Source: Amblyornis subalaris
Taxonomy: Eukaryota > Chordata > Aves > Passeriformes > Ptilonorhynchidae
Assembly (NCBI GenBank): GCA_018881555.1
Contig: JACAXG010000110.1
Location: 1,321,842-1,385,841, forward strand
Length of the DNA: 64,000 nt
Reading direction: 5' to 3'
Under the pieces are notes generated by a model. That model was not told the origin of the DNA. It saw only the letters and a list, made by a program, of their open reading frames with translations, and did not search any database. Below, piece by piece: positions 1 to 11,700 of the stretch. The first letter of the stretch is position 1, and every line of letters starts with the position of its first letter. The position numbers were made by a program, and so were the translations under genes.

Positions 1-3000
1 AAATGGTGATCTTCAGCACTCTTGCCCCTGCCTACCTCTCTTTGCGGAAAAAAGGCTCCATCTTCTCTGAAAGGAGCCATGATAAAATGTGTGCCTTTGA
101 CATGCACAAATGTCTGAAGGGTGCTCTATTGTAAGGAAGCTGACCAGCCAGTTAGGTCTATGTAGTCATGGGGAGAGCAGAGAAATGTTCCACCAACAGC
201 AATGTTTTGCCCTTAGTGGACGGACTTGGCCTAACTTCACACTCATTTGAAAGTGTTTAAGAGCAGTAGGCAGGGAGATGGACTATGACAAATGCATCTG
301 GACGATAGAATCTTTTGTCTCGATGGTGTTTTGTTGAAGAATAACAGTAACTTTGGATCTCAGTGTCTTTAGAAAAAGCTCCTGCACTGAATAAGCAGGA
401 GAAAATTACTTGATGTCTTAAAGGGTCCTGAAAATCCAGATGTGTGAGAAACATCTGTACAACAACACATAGCTTAGAGCAACACACCTTGCCCTCCATC
501 CCCCACCCCCATGTTTAGCTAACAAAGTGAAAGTTCACTGTGCTACCTCACATCAGTGTTGATGGGGATTGGAGGCACAAAGACAGTTTATTTGCTGTGC
601 TGAGACTAGACTGTGCGATAATGCTTAAGTAACAACACACTCCAAAGGGAACAGATTGGGGAGTATGAGCGCACTAAGTAGGACTTGCACAAAAGACATC
701 CCTGGGGACACAGCTTCATTTCAGATGGTTCTGCCTGGAGCTTGGCTGTGCTGCCCAGCCCTGCCCAAGGGCAGCCTGAAAGAATAGTATGAGATGAACA
801 GAGGTAATTAGTATCTTTTTTTTTTAAATTACAAATATGTGTTTAGAGATTGTCAAGATCCACTAGTAAGCCAAGAAATCGACAAAATTTTACTTACTAT
901 CTTGCCCTAACTTTCTTCAGAGCATTCATGAGTTCCTTCTGAAAGCGCATCTTTTTCTGCTAAATAACCACAGCCAAAACCTGTCAGGCTGTATCGAGCC
1001 AAATGTTAATGTTGTTAGAAGCAGTGATAATTATGCAAGGAGTCACTTCACTGGTCACTGAAGGTGAGTTCTGTATTCAACCTGAATACAAGCAGGCTAT
1101 TGTGGAAGAAGTGAAGAAGCATGAAATTGTACCAAATTCCAAAATTACCTTCTGACCCTCCATAGTTAAAAATGTTGCTGGAAAAACTGAGAGACCTTTG
1201 AAGGCTTTTGCCATGTTGTAGAAACTGGTGCAGATCACAGTGTACTAACTGAAGCACTCACTGCCAGGATGAAAGATTTGTGCATAGGGGCTGGATAGGC
1301 TGCTGTGACGAGCATTTCTTGGTCTATGTATTTCATTCAGGCGGTTGCAGTGTAATAAGAAACACTGCTACTTAGATTTCCCCACGAGTTTTCTTCCTCT
1401 CTATGATCTCAAATTTTGTTCCTATAATGACTTCTTTCCCCTCCCCCTCTTCTGCAAACTTCGTTGAGCCATCACTGGGAGCTTCTCTTCACGTTAGTGC
1501 CCTTTCTCTTGACTCTGAATTAATTAAGGATGAAACTGGAACAGTGACTCATAGCAAAGAAGCAGAGTTCCTTATTAGTAATAAGCAAAGAGGGCCACAG
1601 GAACCCACCGCTTCCTGGCTCCAACAATGCCTTCCTTTGGTGTGTCATTCCCACATTGATCCTGTTAACTGATGCCTCTTTAGACACTAATTGTCGTATT
1701 GATAAGTCTGAATTGGATGGTTTCACTATTTGGGAGCTTTTGGGGAGACAATCTCCAAAAAGGTGGAAGTGTTAATTATGGCAGTAATTACTTTAAAGCT
1801 GTTATCCTACTTTTGCCAGTGTCCATTCCCATGGTAACAGGAGCAGGTACAGCAGCATTCAGCCGAGCAGCACTCAGAGCTCTTGGCTACATCAGCAGTG
1901 GCTGAAGTTGGAAAGACACTGTTCAAACTGTACAAACAGATTTTTCCAAGATTCCATAGATTTCTGTGCCACAAACGTAACTTAAAATACCAAAAAAAGC
2001 TATCCCAAAATCTAGTTTGTTTCTTTCTGAGCTGTATTGCCTTTTTTAAAGCTTTGGTTTTTACTCTTAGGTGAGCTGGCAGGTCTTCTAGAGGCTGGTC
2101 TGCAGCCAGAGTCCTCAGGGGAAATTCTGTCTGACTCAGCAACTACCTTTTTTCCTGCAGCCTGCTGGGCTGAGAACAACAGCTTTGCCACTTCCTGGCT
2201 CTCAGGCCTAGTCTACCAGGCAAATTTCAAGAAGGAAATTCCCACCAGTGCTTTCAGCATGTCTGAAATTGTAAATGGACTGTATTTAGAATGGTTTATG
2301 TCACTGACTTAACAGTCAGTATTAAACTTACTTAGGCTGCCATTAGCTGCAGGAACTGCCTAGATACTTACGCTTTTAGCATGTAATTGTGGTATTTCCC
2401 TGGATGTTTCAAATGCGAATTATTCACATTTTCTTTATGAAGCAGCACAGATTCCAGCCTGTGGTAGCTGGCTATTCATTGTGCTCAGCAAAGCCAAGCA
2501 TGACATTTCTGTGCCCGGGAGTGAAAGTTCTGATGTGATCTGAGTGGAGTTGTGAGCAAGAGAAAATCATAAGGTGTCCTGGTTTTTGCCTTACTGAGCT
2601 TCAGAGCTCCACACCATCTCCAACAAGAGCACTTCAACAGTGCTCTTCAACAACTCACTTCAACAGAGAGTGTTTGGCTTTACAGACATGTTCCTCCACA
2701 GAGTGTTTTAAATTACATCATAATTCAATAAGGTTCATAAAAATTCTGTAGTATAAATTCCTTTCCTGTGATTCTGGAAACATTAACAACCAGAAATACT
2801 TTTTTTTTTTTCTGTGATAAAAAACTGATACACTGATACATTTTAAAATAAAATTTCTTGTTAGCTAATACATTTATTTTTTATTTTATCTAAATAAAGT
2901 TAATTCTGCAATTCATACTAAATTTCACTTCTGAGCAAATCTGCTGTTTATACTGCTGTTTATACCTATCCTGGTTACTTAAATAAGAACAATAGAGAAA

Positions 3001-3359
3001 TCAGAGATAAATAAAATATGATGTCTTAGAATTTAGGGAGGAACTAGATGATCATCAATTTTGAAGAGCAGAGCACTTTATTTATTTCTATCCAAATATA
3101 GTACCTTAAATATTTGCATTTGTTTTATTGACTTCCTTTTATTCTTGGCATAGCTTTTATGACATGGGATCGGTTTTCTAGTTTTATGTATCTGAAGTAA
3201 GTGAGAGTTAATATTTGGGCATGTTTTATGTTCCATAATTTCAAGCAAGGAAAGGCTGATTTCAGTTCATAGGACTTTTTCATGCTAAAAGATGCCTTAT
3301 AAGGTCCTCTCCTTGGCAAGGCCCTTAATATGCTAGCAGAGGAAAGAATTCCAAGTGAT
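1..3359. other. Non-genic sequence, no supported gene
   Basis: I see no exon with convincing splice sites, no RNA gene and no recognisable transposon here. Open frames on both strands are short (up to about 110 codons), overlap one another and have no family resemblance. The stretch is AT-rich with homopolymer runs, for example T runs near 819 and 2801. A short stem-loop at 2625-2647 and a doubled 12-base unit near 2941-2965 are the only local structures I noted. Confidence 0.6.
2625..2647. repeat. Short perfect inverted repeat (9-base arms, 5-base loop)
   Basis: The arms AAGAGCACT (2625-2633) and AGTGCTCTT (2639-2647) are exact reverse complements around the loop TCAAC. The surrounding 50 bases also repeat CTTCAACA-like words, so it may have come from local slippage. 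No function can be assigned. Confidence 0.6.
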
Positions 3360-3740
3360 GGGGAAAGGAAGGGAAAGGAGAAAGGAAAGGAAAGGAAAGG
3401 AAAGGAAAGGAAAGGAAAGGAAAGGAAAGGAAAGGAAAGGAAAGGAAAGGAAAGGAAAGGAAAGGANNNNNNNNNNNNNNNNNNNNNNNNNNNNNNNNNN
3501 NNNNNNNNNNNNNNNNNNNNNNNNNNNNNNNNNNNNNNNNNNNNNNNNNNNNNNNNNNNNNNNNNNNNNNNNNNNNNNNNNNNNNNNNNNNNNNNNNNNN
3601 NNNNNNNNNNNNNNNNNNNNNNNNNNNNNNNNNNNNNNNNNNNNNNNNNNNNNNNNNNNNNNNNNNNNNNNNNNNNAAGGAAAGGAAAGGAAAGGAAAGG
3701 AAAGGAAAGGAAAGGAAAGGAAAGGAAAGGAAAGGAAAGG
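3360..3740. repeat. AAAGG pentanucleotide microsatellite interrupted by an assembly gap
   Basis: An impure start (GGGAAAGGAAGGGAAAGGAG) leads into a pure array of AAAGG units up to 3466. After a gap the array resumes at 3677 and ends at 3740. The visible part is about 34 units and the true length is unknown. All purines lie on the plus strand and all pyrimidines on the minus strand, so the array can form triplex DNA. Long open frames reported through it, on both strands, are products of a 5-base repeat without stops. Confidence 0.97.
3467..3676. other. Assembly gap (210 N)
   Basis: A run of 210 undetermined bases lies entirely inside the AAAGG array. The size may be an estimate or the result of a scaffolding or polishing step, so distances across it should be treated with caution. 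Confidence 0.99.
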
Positions 3741-6700
3741 TTTTTGAGAAAAAATAAGAGTTTTTGATGGCTAGCAAACTTGGGGGCAGGGGAAGGGAAA
3801 AGAATTGTTGATAATGACATTCATATAGTGCTGCTGTTATTTTACTGACAAGTGACACGGTTATTAACCACAACTAGTCCCTGTATTGGGGTAGTGGACA
3901 TGGTGGTGCTGGGTTCACAGTTGGTCTTGATGAACCTTAGTGATCCTATGTTTTCCTTGAATCCTTCCACTTACACAAACAAACCATGTTATTGAGTACC
4001 AGAGTTTGATAGAGTGTTTACACAAAGGCAACAGTGTGAGACATCTTGTGCCATCCTCTTGTCCTCATTTGGCTTATGATTATTTTACTGATGTCCTCAT
4101 ACCTGGGGTTACAGGCCCATCATGTTTCTCCTGTGTTTTCTGTGTGGTTGCACATTAGCTACAAATTGCTTTGTCATGTGCAACCTGTCTGTCTGACAAA
4201 TATTCCAGCCCCATAGGAGTTGGAATAAAGCAGAGGAGGTATCTCACTCACTTGTCTCTGTCATAATGCTTTAAAGACGACTTCTGGAAAGAGAAACATG
4301 GGAAAACCAATTCTTTATAAATCTTCTCTGCCTCTGAGCAGACCAGCTACAGAGCCTGATGTCCTATCTCCCAAAAAACTCAGAGAGTCCTCTGCAGTTG
4401 GAAAGCAAGCAGAGTAAACGAGAGCATATGATGTTGTTTTGCATCCTGGCAGAGAGATGGCTATCATCCAAATTTTCCTCATGGAGATATATAGCAGGTG
4501 AACCAGGGATAGCACGCTCATAAATGTCTACAAAAAGGCATAGCAGAGTTAAGGATGTTTGCTCTAATCAGTTTACACAAAAGTAACAATGATCTGAAGC
4601 TGAAAAACTGAAAGAAAAGCTGTTCGGAATACAGTAGCATACTCTGCTCATCTTCAATTGTGTTCTGCAGAGCAGGCAAACAACTGGCGTCTGGCGACGG
4701 GAAATCTAACACAGCAAGCCTGCAAACTGCTAGGTCGGAGAAAAGGACAGTTGATCTGGTTTGTCAGATACTTTAAATTTACATGCAGAATATCTAATAA
4801 TCCAGCTGACTTCACTCTAAGTGCATGTATATGAAAGCAGAACTCTTATGAACCAGAACTAGAGGAGACAGAAGGGAAAAAGCAGGAGGGAGAGCACAGA
4901 GAATTGTGTGAACAACAAATATGGATGTGCTTTAGTGAAGAGGAAAAGCTGGAGGGGTGGGAGAAGATAGAACCTATGCCATTTGCACACGATACAAATG
5001 GCTCGGACTGGTACTTTGGAGAACCATTTCTATATATCGACACTCATGTTTAAGTTCCCTTTGCAGAAACAAAAGGATAAATTCTCTGTCTACTAGAGAG
5101 ACCATCTGGCTCCAGTCACGCTGCAGCTCGTATCCCACTGAAACGTGCTTCCCATGTTTGGATTTGCCTCCATTTGTACCTTCAGTAATGAGGCCCTTGA
5201 GCTGTGCTGTGCTGACAACAAAACTATTCACCTAGGTTGCTTCTGCCCTTGAGTTTGTCCCCATCTACTTTTATTTATTCCCTTCACGCGTCCTTGGCTA
5301 TGTGGCTTTTTGCACTTCTTAGAGGAAGCTGTGCAACCACCTGTTTTTATTGGCAGGCTAAATTGGCAAAATGTTTCTCATAGGCCTGAGGCTGACTTAC
5401 AGGGAAGAAAACAGCAAAATACAAGCATATTGTGCCCTTCACCACTCCTGAGCAATGAAGCGCAGCATCACAGGCTTTTGTGAGGCAGGTGGCATGCCGA
5501 AGTCCGTGCAGGGGCTGTGCCAACCCTGGGAGTTTTAAATGGCTAAAGAGAACACATATGATCACTTTTGCTGTTCTTCTGGTAAGCTATTACCATAGTG
5601 TTTAGATGTCACGAGCCTGCAGGAGGAGAAACTTATCCGGTTTATCAAGCTGAGCTGCCTTTGAAATTGATTTATCTCTTCTTGTTCCCCTGCCAGGTGT
5701 AAGCAGTTTGTGGTTTGCCTGGGGCCTTCAGCGGCAAGGAGAGGAGCAGCACGGCAGCTTTGCTGCTGGCCAGCAGTTGTGGGGGACTTGGTCCTCAGAT
5801 CCCAGAAGCAGAAGTTTCAGCTGTTTCGGCCCCCGTGCTGCCGGTCACACTCTGCTGGTCACTGCCCCCAGAGAGCCCTGCAGACCGAGCGCCGCTGCAG
5901 CCCCGTGCTGGGTGACCCAGCTGCCTCTGTCAGCCACATTTCCTGCGGCGGTTCAGCAGATATTGACACACAACCAACAACAGTGCAGTGACTTTGACAG
6001 GTTCCTCCCACACTGCAGCACCTATGATTTGTATTACAATGGCGTACCAAGCGCTGCAAATACTAAATAAGGGAGGTTCCCTTTCCCGGGTTGTGTACCA
6101 TCCAAAGCTGGAAGGATTGCTGCACTCCTGCTGCCCGTGGTCTGTGACAGACCGGGATAGAGTTCAAAGCTTTTAAATCCTAGATTAGTGAATTAACAAG
6201 ATTATCCTTTCACTCTGAAAACAAGATTGAGAGAGATTTTGATAACACCCAAAAACTAAGTTACATTAATTTGCCTGGAACTGTAAAACATTTAGATTTT
6301 GTGATTAAGCAAAAAAGCAAACAACCCAAAACTCTGATGGTAGGGTGTAAAAGTGCCACCTTTCTCGTACAGATACAGCCACATGTCAGTTCCAAGGCTG
6401 TTGGAAAGTTATACTACTGACATGTCTTTTATTTTTAATAGCTCTCATGACACTATGAATGCTTTCATAAAGAAAATAACTAGTTCCATGGAAGAGCAGA
6501 TGTCCTAGTACTTAAATACACTCTGCTGCCATTCTGCTTAATGGCATTAGAAGCAGCAGTTTGTCCTGATCAACAGCTCTGCTGACATTCTAGACACCAC
6601 TGAGAGCCAGAACAGGTGGGTCTCCCATAAACAAGAGTTTTTATGGGCCAGGTTTTGCACAAAGTGCTGGGTGTATGCAGTTCCACAGAGCAACTTCTGG

Positions 6701-7154
6701 CATTGGGCGCTCAGACTCCTCTCCACATTTCTATTATAGACTCTTTCCCAACATGTACAATACGTCTGTATGAAGGATTGTGTTACGCCCAAGCAATATA
6801 GCTGTAGCCAGGCCAAAGTAATGAATTGTCTCAGGGAAAGAAAAAGTCCCAGACAAATCTTTAATTTAAACTGTATCTTTGGCACAGAAGTCCATAATCC
6901 AAAGGTGTCTTCAGCTGATCTGTCACAAAAATCCAACCACCCACTTTCCCTAGCTTCTCTTGCAGCAGAGGTTCCACTTGACCACCTTTTCCAACAGACC
7001 AATTCCTTTCTTCTTCACAATATTGCCACCTGCAGCTTCTGTGCTTTTTAGGGTCTGCTGAGGATGAAGAAATAGTGGCCCCTCTGTGACCAGGTTCTTG
7101 CAGGTGTAACAACATTGCAGCACATACAGCTTGTGCATGTCTGTGAGTGGTGTA
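3741..7154. other. Non-genic sequence, no supported gene
   Basis: No exon, RNA gene or transposon could be supported. A moderately GC-rich section at about 5700-5970 carries three overlapping open frames of 66 to 120 codons. Their overlap in different frames, the lack of any family motif and the low CpG content argue for chance. The remainder is ordinary AT-rich DNA. Confidence 0.6.
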
Positions 7155-7290
7155 AGGATGCCCGAAGGCCAGGTTGGATGGGGCCTTGAGCAACCTGATC
7201 CAGTGGGTGGCATCTCTGCTCATAGCAGGGGAGTTGGAACTAGATAATATTTAAGATCCCTTCCAACCCAAGCTATTCTATGGTACTGTG
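7155..7290 (+). mobile_element. CR1 LINE, 3' tail fragment
   Basis: The segment matches the end of the avian CR1 non-LTR retrotransposon. It shows the phrase GATGGGGCCTTGAGCAACCT, then GGGGAGTTGGAACTAGAT, then CCCTTCCAACCCAAGCTATT, and finishes with ATTCTATGG-like octamer remnants. It is sense on the plus strand and severely 5' truncated, as most CR1 copies are. It contains only the last codons and the 3' UTR, with no functional capacity. Compared with the copies at 48.3 and 58.0 kb it is diverged throughout, so it is an old insertion. Confidence 0.93.
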
Positions 7291-8359
7291 ATAGGGCCTG
7301 GCCTCCACTGGGCTCCTTTCCACACACTTTGGTCAAAACATGGCAGCAATTCAGTGCGATGGCAGAGCAGTCAGGGCACCCCAGACTGCTCCTCTCCTCA
7401 CCCCAGAACATGGTGGATGGTCACTGTTGGCATCACACAGCAGCATGCCCTCCTGATTTCCTGGTGTGCATGTGGGGGACTCATATACCCACCATCAGAC
7501 TACTTGTGTACGCTCTGTGGAGGCAAAAGCAACTGTGCCCTGTCACACAGCTGGATGTGCACTCAGCATGTGGTGGGGTTATGAAGGGTTTCATCATGTC
7601 AGCTTTAAATTCAATGCATACCAAGGAAGGAACTTCGTCCATATGTCCCTCCAGCATGCCCTTCAAAAGGCTCTGTTGTCCTGAGCTGATCTCAGAGTGC
7701 TTCATCTCAGCTCCAGATACCAATTTCTGAGTACAGTGGTGGCTGTGCCGAGGAGCTACCAGGACTGCCTAACATGGCCTCGAGGAGAGCGGGGAGAAAT
7801 CATCTAATTGTAGATGTGTTTGCTTGAAACTTGTGTGTTAAGAATATGAGCAGTGGAAAAACTGACATTAACACACTTGCAGAACTGGATCTGTGCTACC
7901 ATCAGTGTTTGTCACAATGAGAAAGAATATCCATGCTATGCAGCAAAATTTAATAATAATAATAATAAAAATAACAATAATAATAACAATAATACATCTT
8001 AGCCCAATTCCATGGTACTTTATTGCTTTATCATTTAGCTTATTATTTGCTGCATTTCCAGCAAAACTCAGGCAAGCCATGATAAAGAGGGAAAGCAGAG
8101 CACACCAATGACTAATTGCCAACTACCGGTGTTACCATATTCCCAAAGCAAGGAACTCCCACTTTCCCACTAAAATCCATTTTTAGTTGTTTAAATTCAC
8201 ATTTTTATTGTATTAGTCCATTAATTTTTCCTGATGTTTATGATTTCTCTGTATGAAGTCCGCTGTAGATTGAAATCGGAAATATGCAATATCTAGACTG
8301 CCTTAGGAAAGTCCATGCTCCAGGAAGGGATTTTATAGATTCAGAAATCATCCTATTGC
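7291..8359. other. Non-genic sequence with an AAT-type repeat
   Basis: There is no supportable gene. Several open frames of 60 to 133 codons at 7288-7730 overlap in different frames and on both strands and look like chance. The A/T-rich simple repeat at 7951-7994 is listed separately. Confidence 0.55.
7951..7994. repeat. AAT/ATAAC simple repeat
   Basis: TAATAATAATAATAATAA is followed by imperfect ATAACAATAATAATAAC units. It makes minus-strand frames rich in Ile, which are not proteins. Confidence 0.9.
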
Positions 8360-8785
8360 CCTCAGCACATTGCTGCACTCGTCGCAGGGTCCGGCTGCAG
8401 CCTTCCCCTCGGGCTGTTTCACGCCTCTGCCACTGCCTGTTGGCCAACAACGAGAGTAAATGTCACTTGTGTGCTGTGCTGCAGCCCACGCCTTAGTCAG
8501 GGCCAAAGTGCAAACCTCACAGCCTGGGTCAGGGGCAGGCAGCACACGCCTGTCGCTTTCCTTACCCTGCGAGGCTGCAGGCCCCGACAGCGGTGGCGCC
8601 GGGTCCGCGCTGCCGGGACGCTGCTCCCGCTCCATCCCAGGAGCGCAATTTAGCCAGGGTACCGACAGCTGTCTTCCTCCAGGTCTGCGGTCGAGACGCT
8701 CCTCTTGCCACGACAGTGCTCTGTGTCTGAACTGTGCCTGCGCTGGAGAATTGGAAAAGTTTCTCCCCCCCCCCGCCCCGAGGTG
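8360..8785. promoter_or_regulatory. Isolated CpG-rich patch
   Basis: By hand count there are 28 CpG dinucleotides in about 425 bases, with 14 of them between 8581 and 8700. The flanks on both sides are strongly CpG-poor. The patch ends in a C run followed by CGCCCCG at about 8765-8781. It could be a small CpG island (alternative or distal promoter, or enhancer), a GC-rich exon of an unrecognised transcript, or a relic of a GC-rich insertion. I see no clear splice pair and no convincing reading frame. The strand is unknown. Confidence 0.45.
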
Positions 8786-11700
8786 GATTTGCTTTGAAAA
8801 CTGAATCTATAGAGAAAAGAGTGTGCAGATTCTCCTACTGTAGCCAAGCCTTCATGCCAAATTTTGTGATAGAGCATAGACACCTTTAAAGTCTCGCCTT
8901 ATTTTGCTCATTATAGAATTATTTGCATGGAGAGACTTTGATTCTGCATGACTGGATAAACTGTTGGCATGAAATTTTTCTCCTTCTTCTTCAAACTGAT
9001 ACACCCGGTGTGAACACTGAATCTTAAATTACCCTACATACTCATCTGACAATTCTGTATTGTGTTTTGGCCTAAACATGCCTTAATGTTGCTCTTTTTT
9101 TTCCCCTTTCATTTCACTTCTTAAATTCTTTTGCCTGGAAAATGGCACATGAACACTCGGGAGAAACACCTAAGTTATTTGAAAGATAAAAGTGGTTTGA
9201 AATGGAAGATTTTTAGAGCTGAACACATATGCCAGGGCCAAAGTTCAACAGGAATTTAATAAGATACTATTTTTAATTATCAAATTAAAATTAGTTAATA
9301 AATGTTTCTGAAACTACTATCACATGGATATAGTTTCCCAATAAAGATTGTCTAGCAACTGAGGTTAAAAGGCAACAGGGTAGGATTATTACATAGGCAG
9401 AACCCTAAAAATATATATTTACTAGATTGACATTGAAGGATTTGCATCGTCCTGAGTATTTTAGAAAAACAAAACTTCAGTGGGCCTAAGAGTTCCATGA
9501 ACTCCAACAGCCACAAAATCTTACAGCCACTTCAGTTCAGCCCATTTTAATTGAATATTTAGACGACCCTGTTTATTTGATTTGCTGTTTGCTTATTGAA
9601 TGCTCATTTTTAGTGCACCCTTTCCATAAGGTCTTTTTCTCCTCAAAAGAAACAAAATACATTAGTGACATGTGTAATATGGTTAGAACACGGTTAATAA
9701 TCCTGAGTATTTATCAGTGTCTTTTGCTGGATCTCTGTGGCCTCTGCAAAAGTCTGCAATTTTTTTTGGAGGCTAAGTGTAGCATCATTGGTGGAGGTGG
9801 TGGTGGAAACAACAAAATCCCACTTAGCAGTTCATCAAGCAGAAGAATGGTTCAGGAAGAAAGACAATTATCCATGTTCAAAGACAGAGGAGTAACAAAA
9901 ATAATGGTGATGTGCCTACCTTAGTGCTGCAGTCCTACTTGAACGGAAGCCAGGAGAAGTAGTAAACCATTGACACATATTTTTCCAGCAAATAAATATT
10001 AGAGTTTATTTGTAGGTGAACTTTCAGTTTTCTAATGAAGCTGAATGATCAAGAAAAACATTATTGTATCTCTTTTAAATCCACAATAATGTCATAGCAT
10101 AGGAGCACTATTCCTTAAAGCATTTTCTGAAAGTGACACATGGAATGGATACTGTACAGGCATCAGATTTGGAACAGAGGTGGAGTTGTTTATTGTAATC
10201 ATAAAACCTGCTTTCCTGTGTCCTAAACAGTTTTCTTATAAATCAGCCAAGATATCAGATAACTTATAATTGCAAAAAAAACCCCACCAAACAAAAAAGC
10301 CACTCCTGACTTGTCCTGCTTTCTTTCTTCAGCTGACCAAAAAATGAATTTCTGTTCTAAACATATTACCTAAGTTGCATTAGCATAGATGCTGTAAAAC
10401 TGTAGTTTAACCAGTGTGAAAGAATTATCTTTGAATTTCTTCAAATAAAACATTGCTTAAATAGTATATGCATCCTTAAAAATATTTTACTGGAGAAAAT
10501 AATACTGGATCTTGGTTAAAAAAAACCAAGCAAATTGAATGGAATTAAGTAATTAATTGCTTCTACTTCTTTTAGTATATCAATTAGCACCCCTAACTTT
10601 GAATGATTAGCCTGTATTTTACAGTCAAAATGCATAACCGAAAAGAACTCTAAGCAAATGTAATTATACTATCACTGTTGTGCTTAGCTTTATTACACCA
10701 AAAAAAGCACATTCCTTCTCTGTTCCAGCCCAAAGAAAATCAGTGCCTTGCAGTCTAAACACCTGTTTTCAGTAAGAGATCTAAACAAGTCTATCTTTTC
10801 ACAACAGGTAATAGGGTTTAGAGATTCTTATTCTTTATTGCATAGATGCTTATTACTGTAATTCTTCATTTAGTTGGAGGTCTAAGTTAGCAGGAAATTC
10901 CCAGCACAAGCAAGTGCTGCTTGGAGTCTCAGGATTCTCAGAAGCACAGTTTAAATGAGAAAACCCAATATACCTTCTTTGAAACAAAATCTTACTGCTG
11001 GAAAATATAAGATAAAATTACTTAAATTTCAGGTTGCGTACATAGAACTTAAGTTAATGATAGTTTAAGGCATGTTGGTTTTGAGTTTTCTGGTTGAAGA
11101 CTAATGTAATAACAGTGAATTTATTTTGCAACTAAAAACATTTTTAACTGAGATTTTGGAAAATATGAGCATCTTCTAATGATTTTATGTTGATCAGAGA
11201 GCAGGCCACTCTATTGCTTTTCCCATATGAAGCTATCTACATTGGAGAGTTAGTTGTTTCTTGATGAATATGCTGTTTCTAGAACTTTTTTTGGAAATAT
11301 TTTTAAGAGACAGAAATGTAGATTTACACTGAAAGTCTGTCTTCAATCTTTATTCTAGTATATTTACCAGAACTGGTAGCTTTTAAACTTCTGCCTTTGC
11401 CTCTCTTCCCCCGTGCTGTCAAACTGCTCAAGGCACTAACAGTTCTCTATGCTCACTTGACATGTGTAAATCTGTCTTTCACCTTTTGTAAAGTAACAGC
11501 CTGTACTCTTGATAAACAGAATATTGACCTCACACAACAGTGTCATTAGAAATGCTGTATTTTTACTCAAACTAATTTTGTTCATTCTGTATACACAGAT
11601 AGGATGTCTGTCTTGTGTTTCTTCACTCTGGGACATCCCATCTGAAAAATAATGGTATGTATTTTAGAAAATAAAATAAGGGGACAGGTTATATTTAAGT

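Noticed and set aside
3125..3873. Long open frames through the AAAGG array on both strands
   Set aside because: They are translations of a five-base repeat and of unknown bases (N).
5708..6070. 120-codon plus-strand frame, with two others overlapping
   Set aside because: Three frames are open over the same GC-rich stretch, with no family resemblance, splice signals or CpG promoter. Chance is the simplest explanation.
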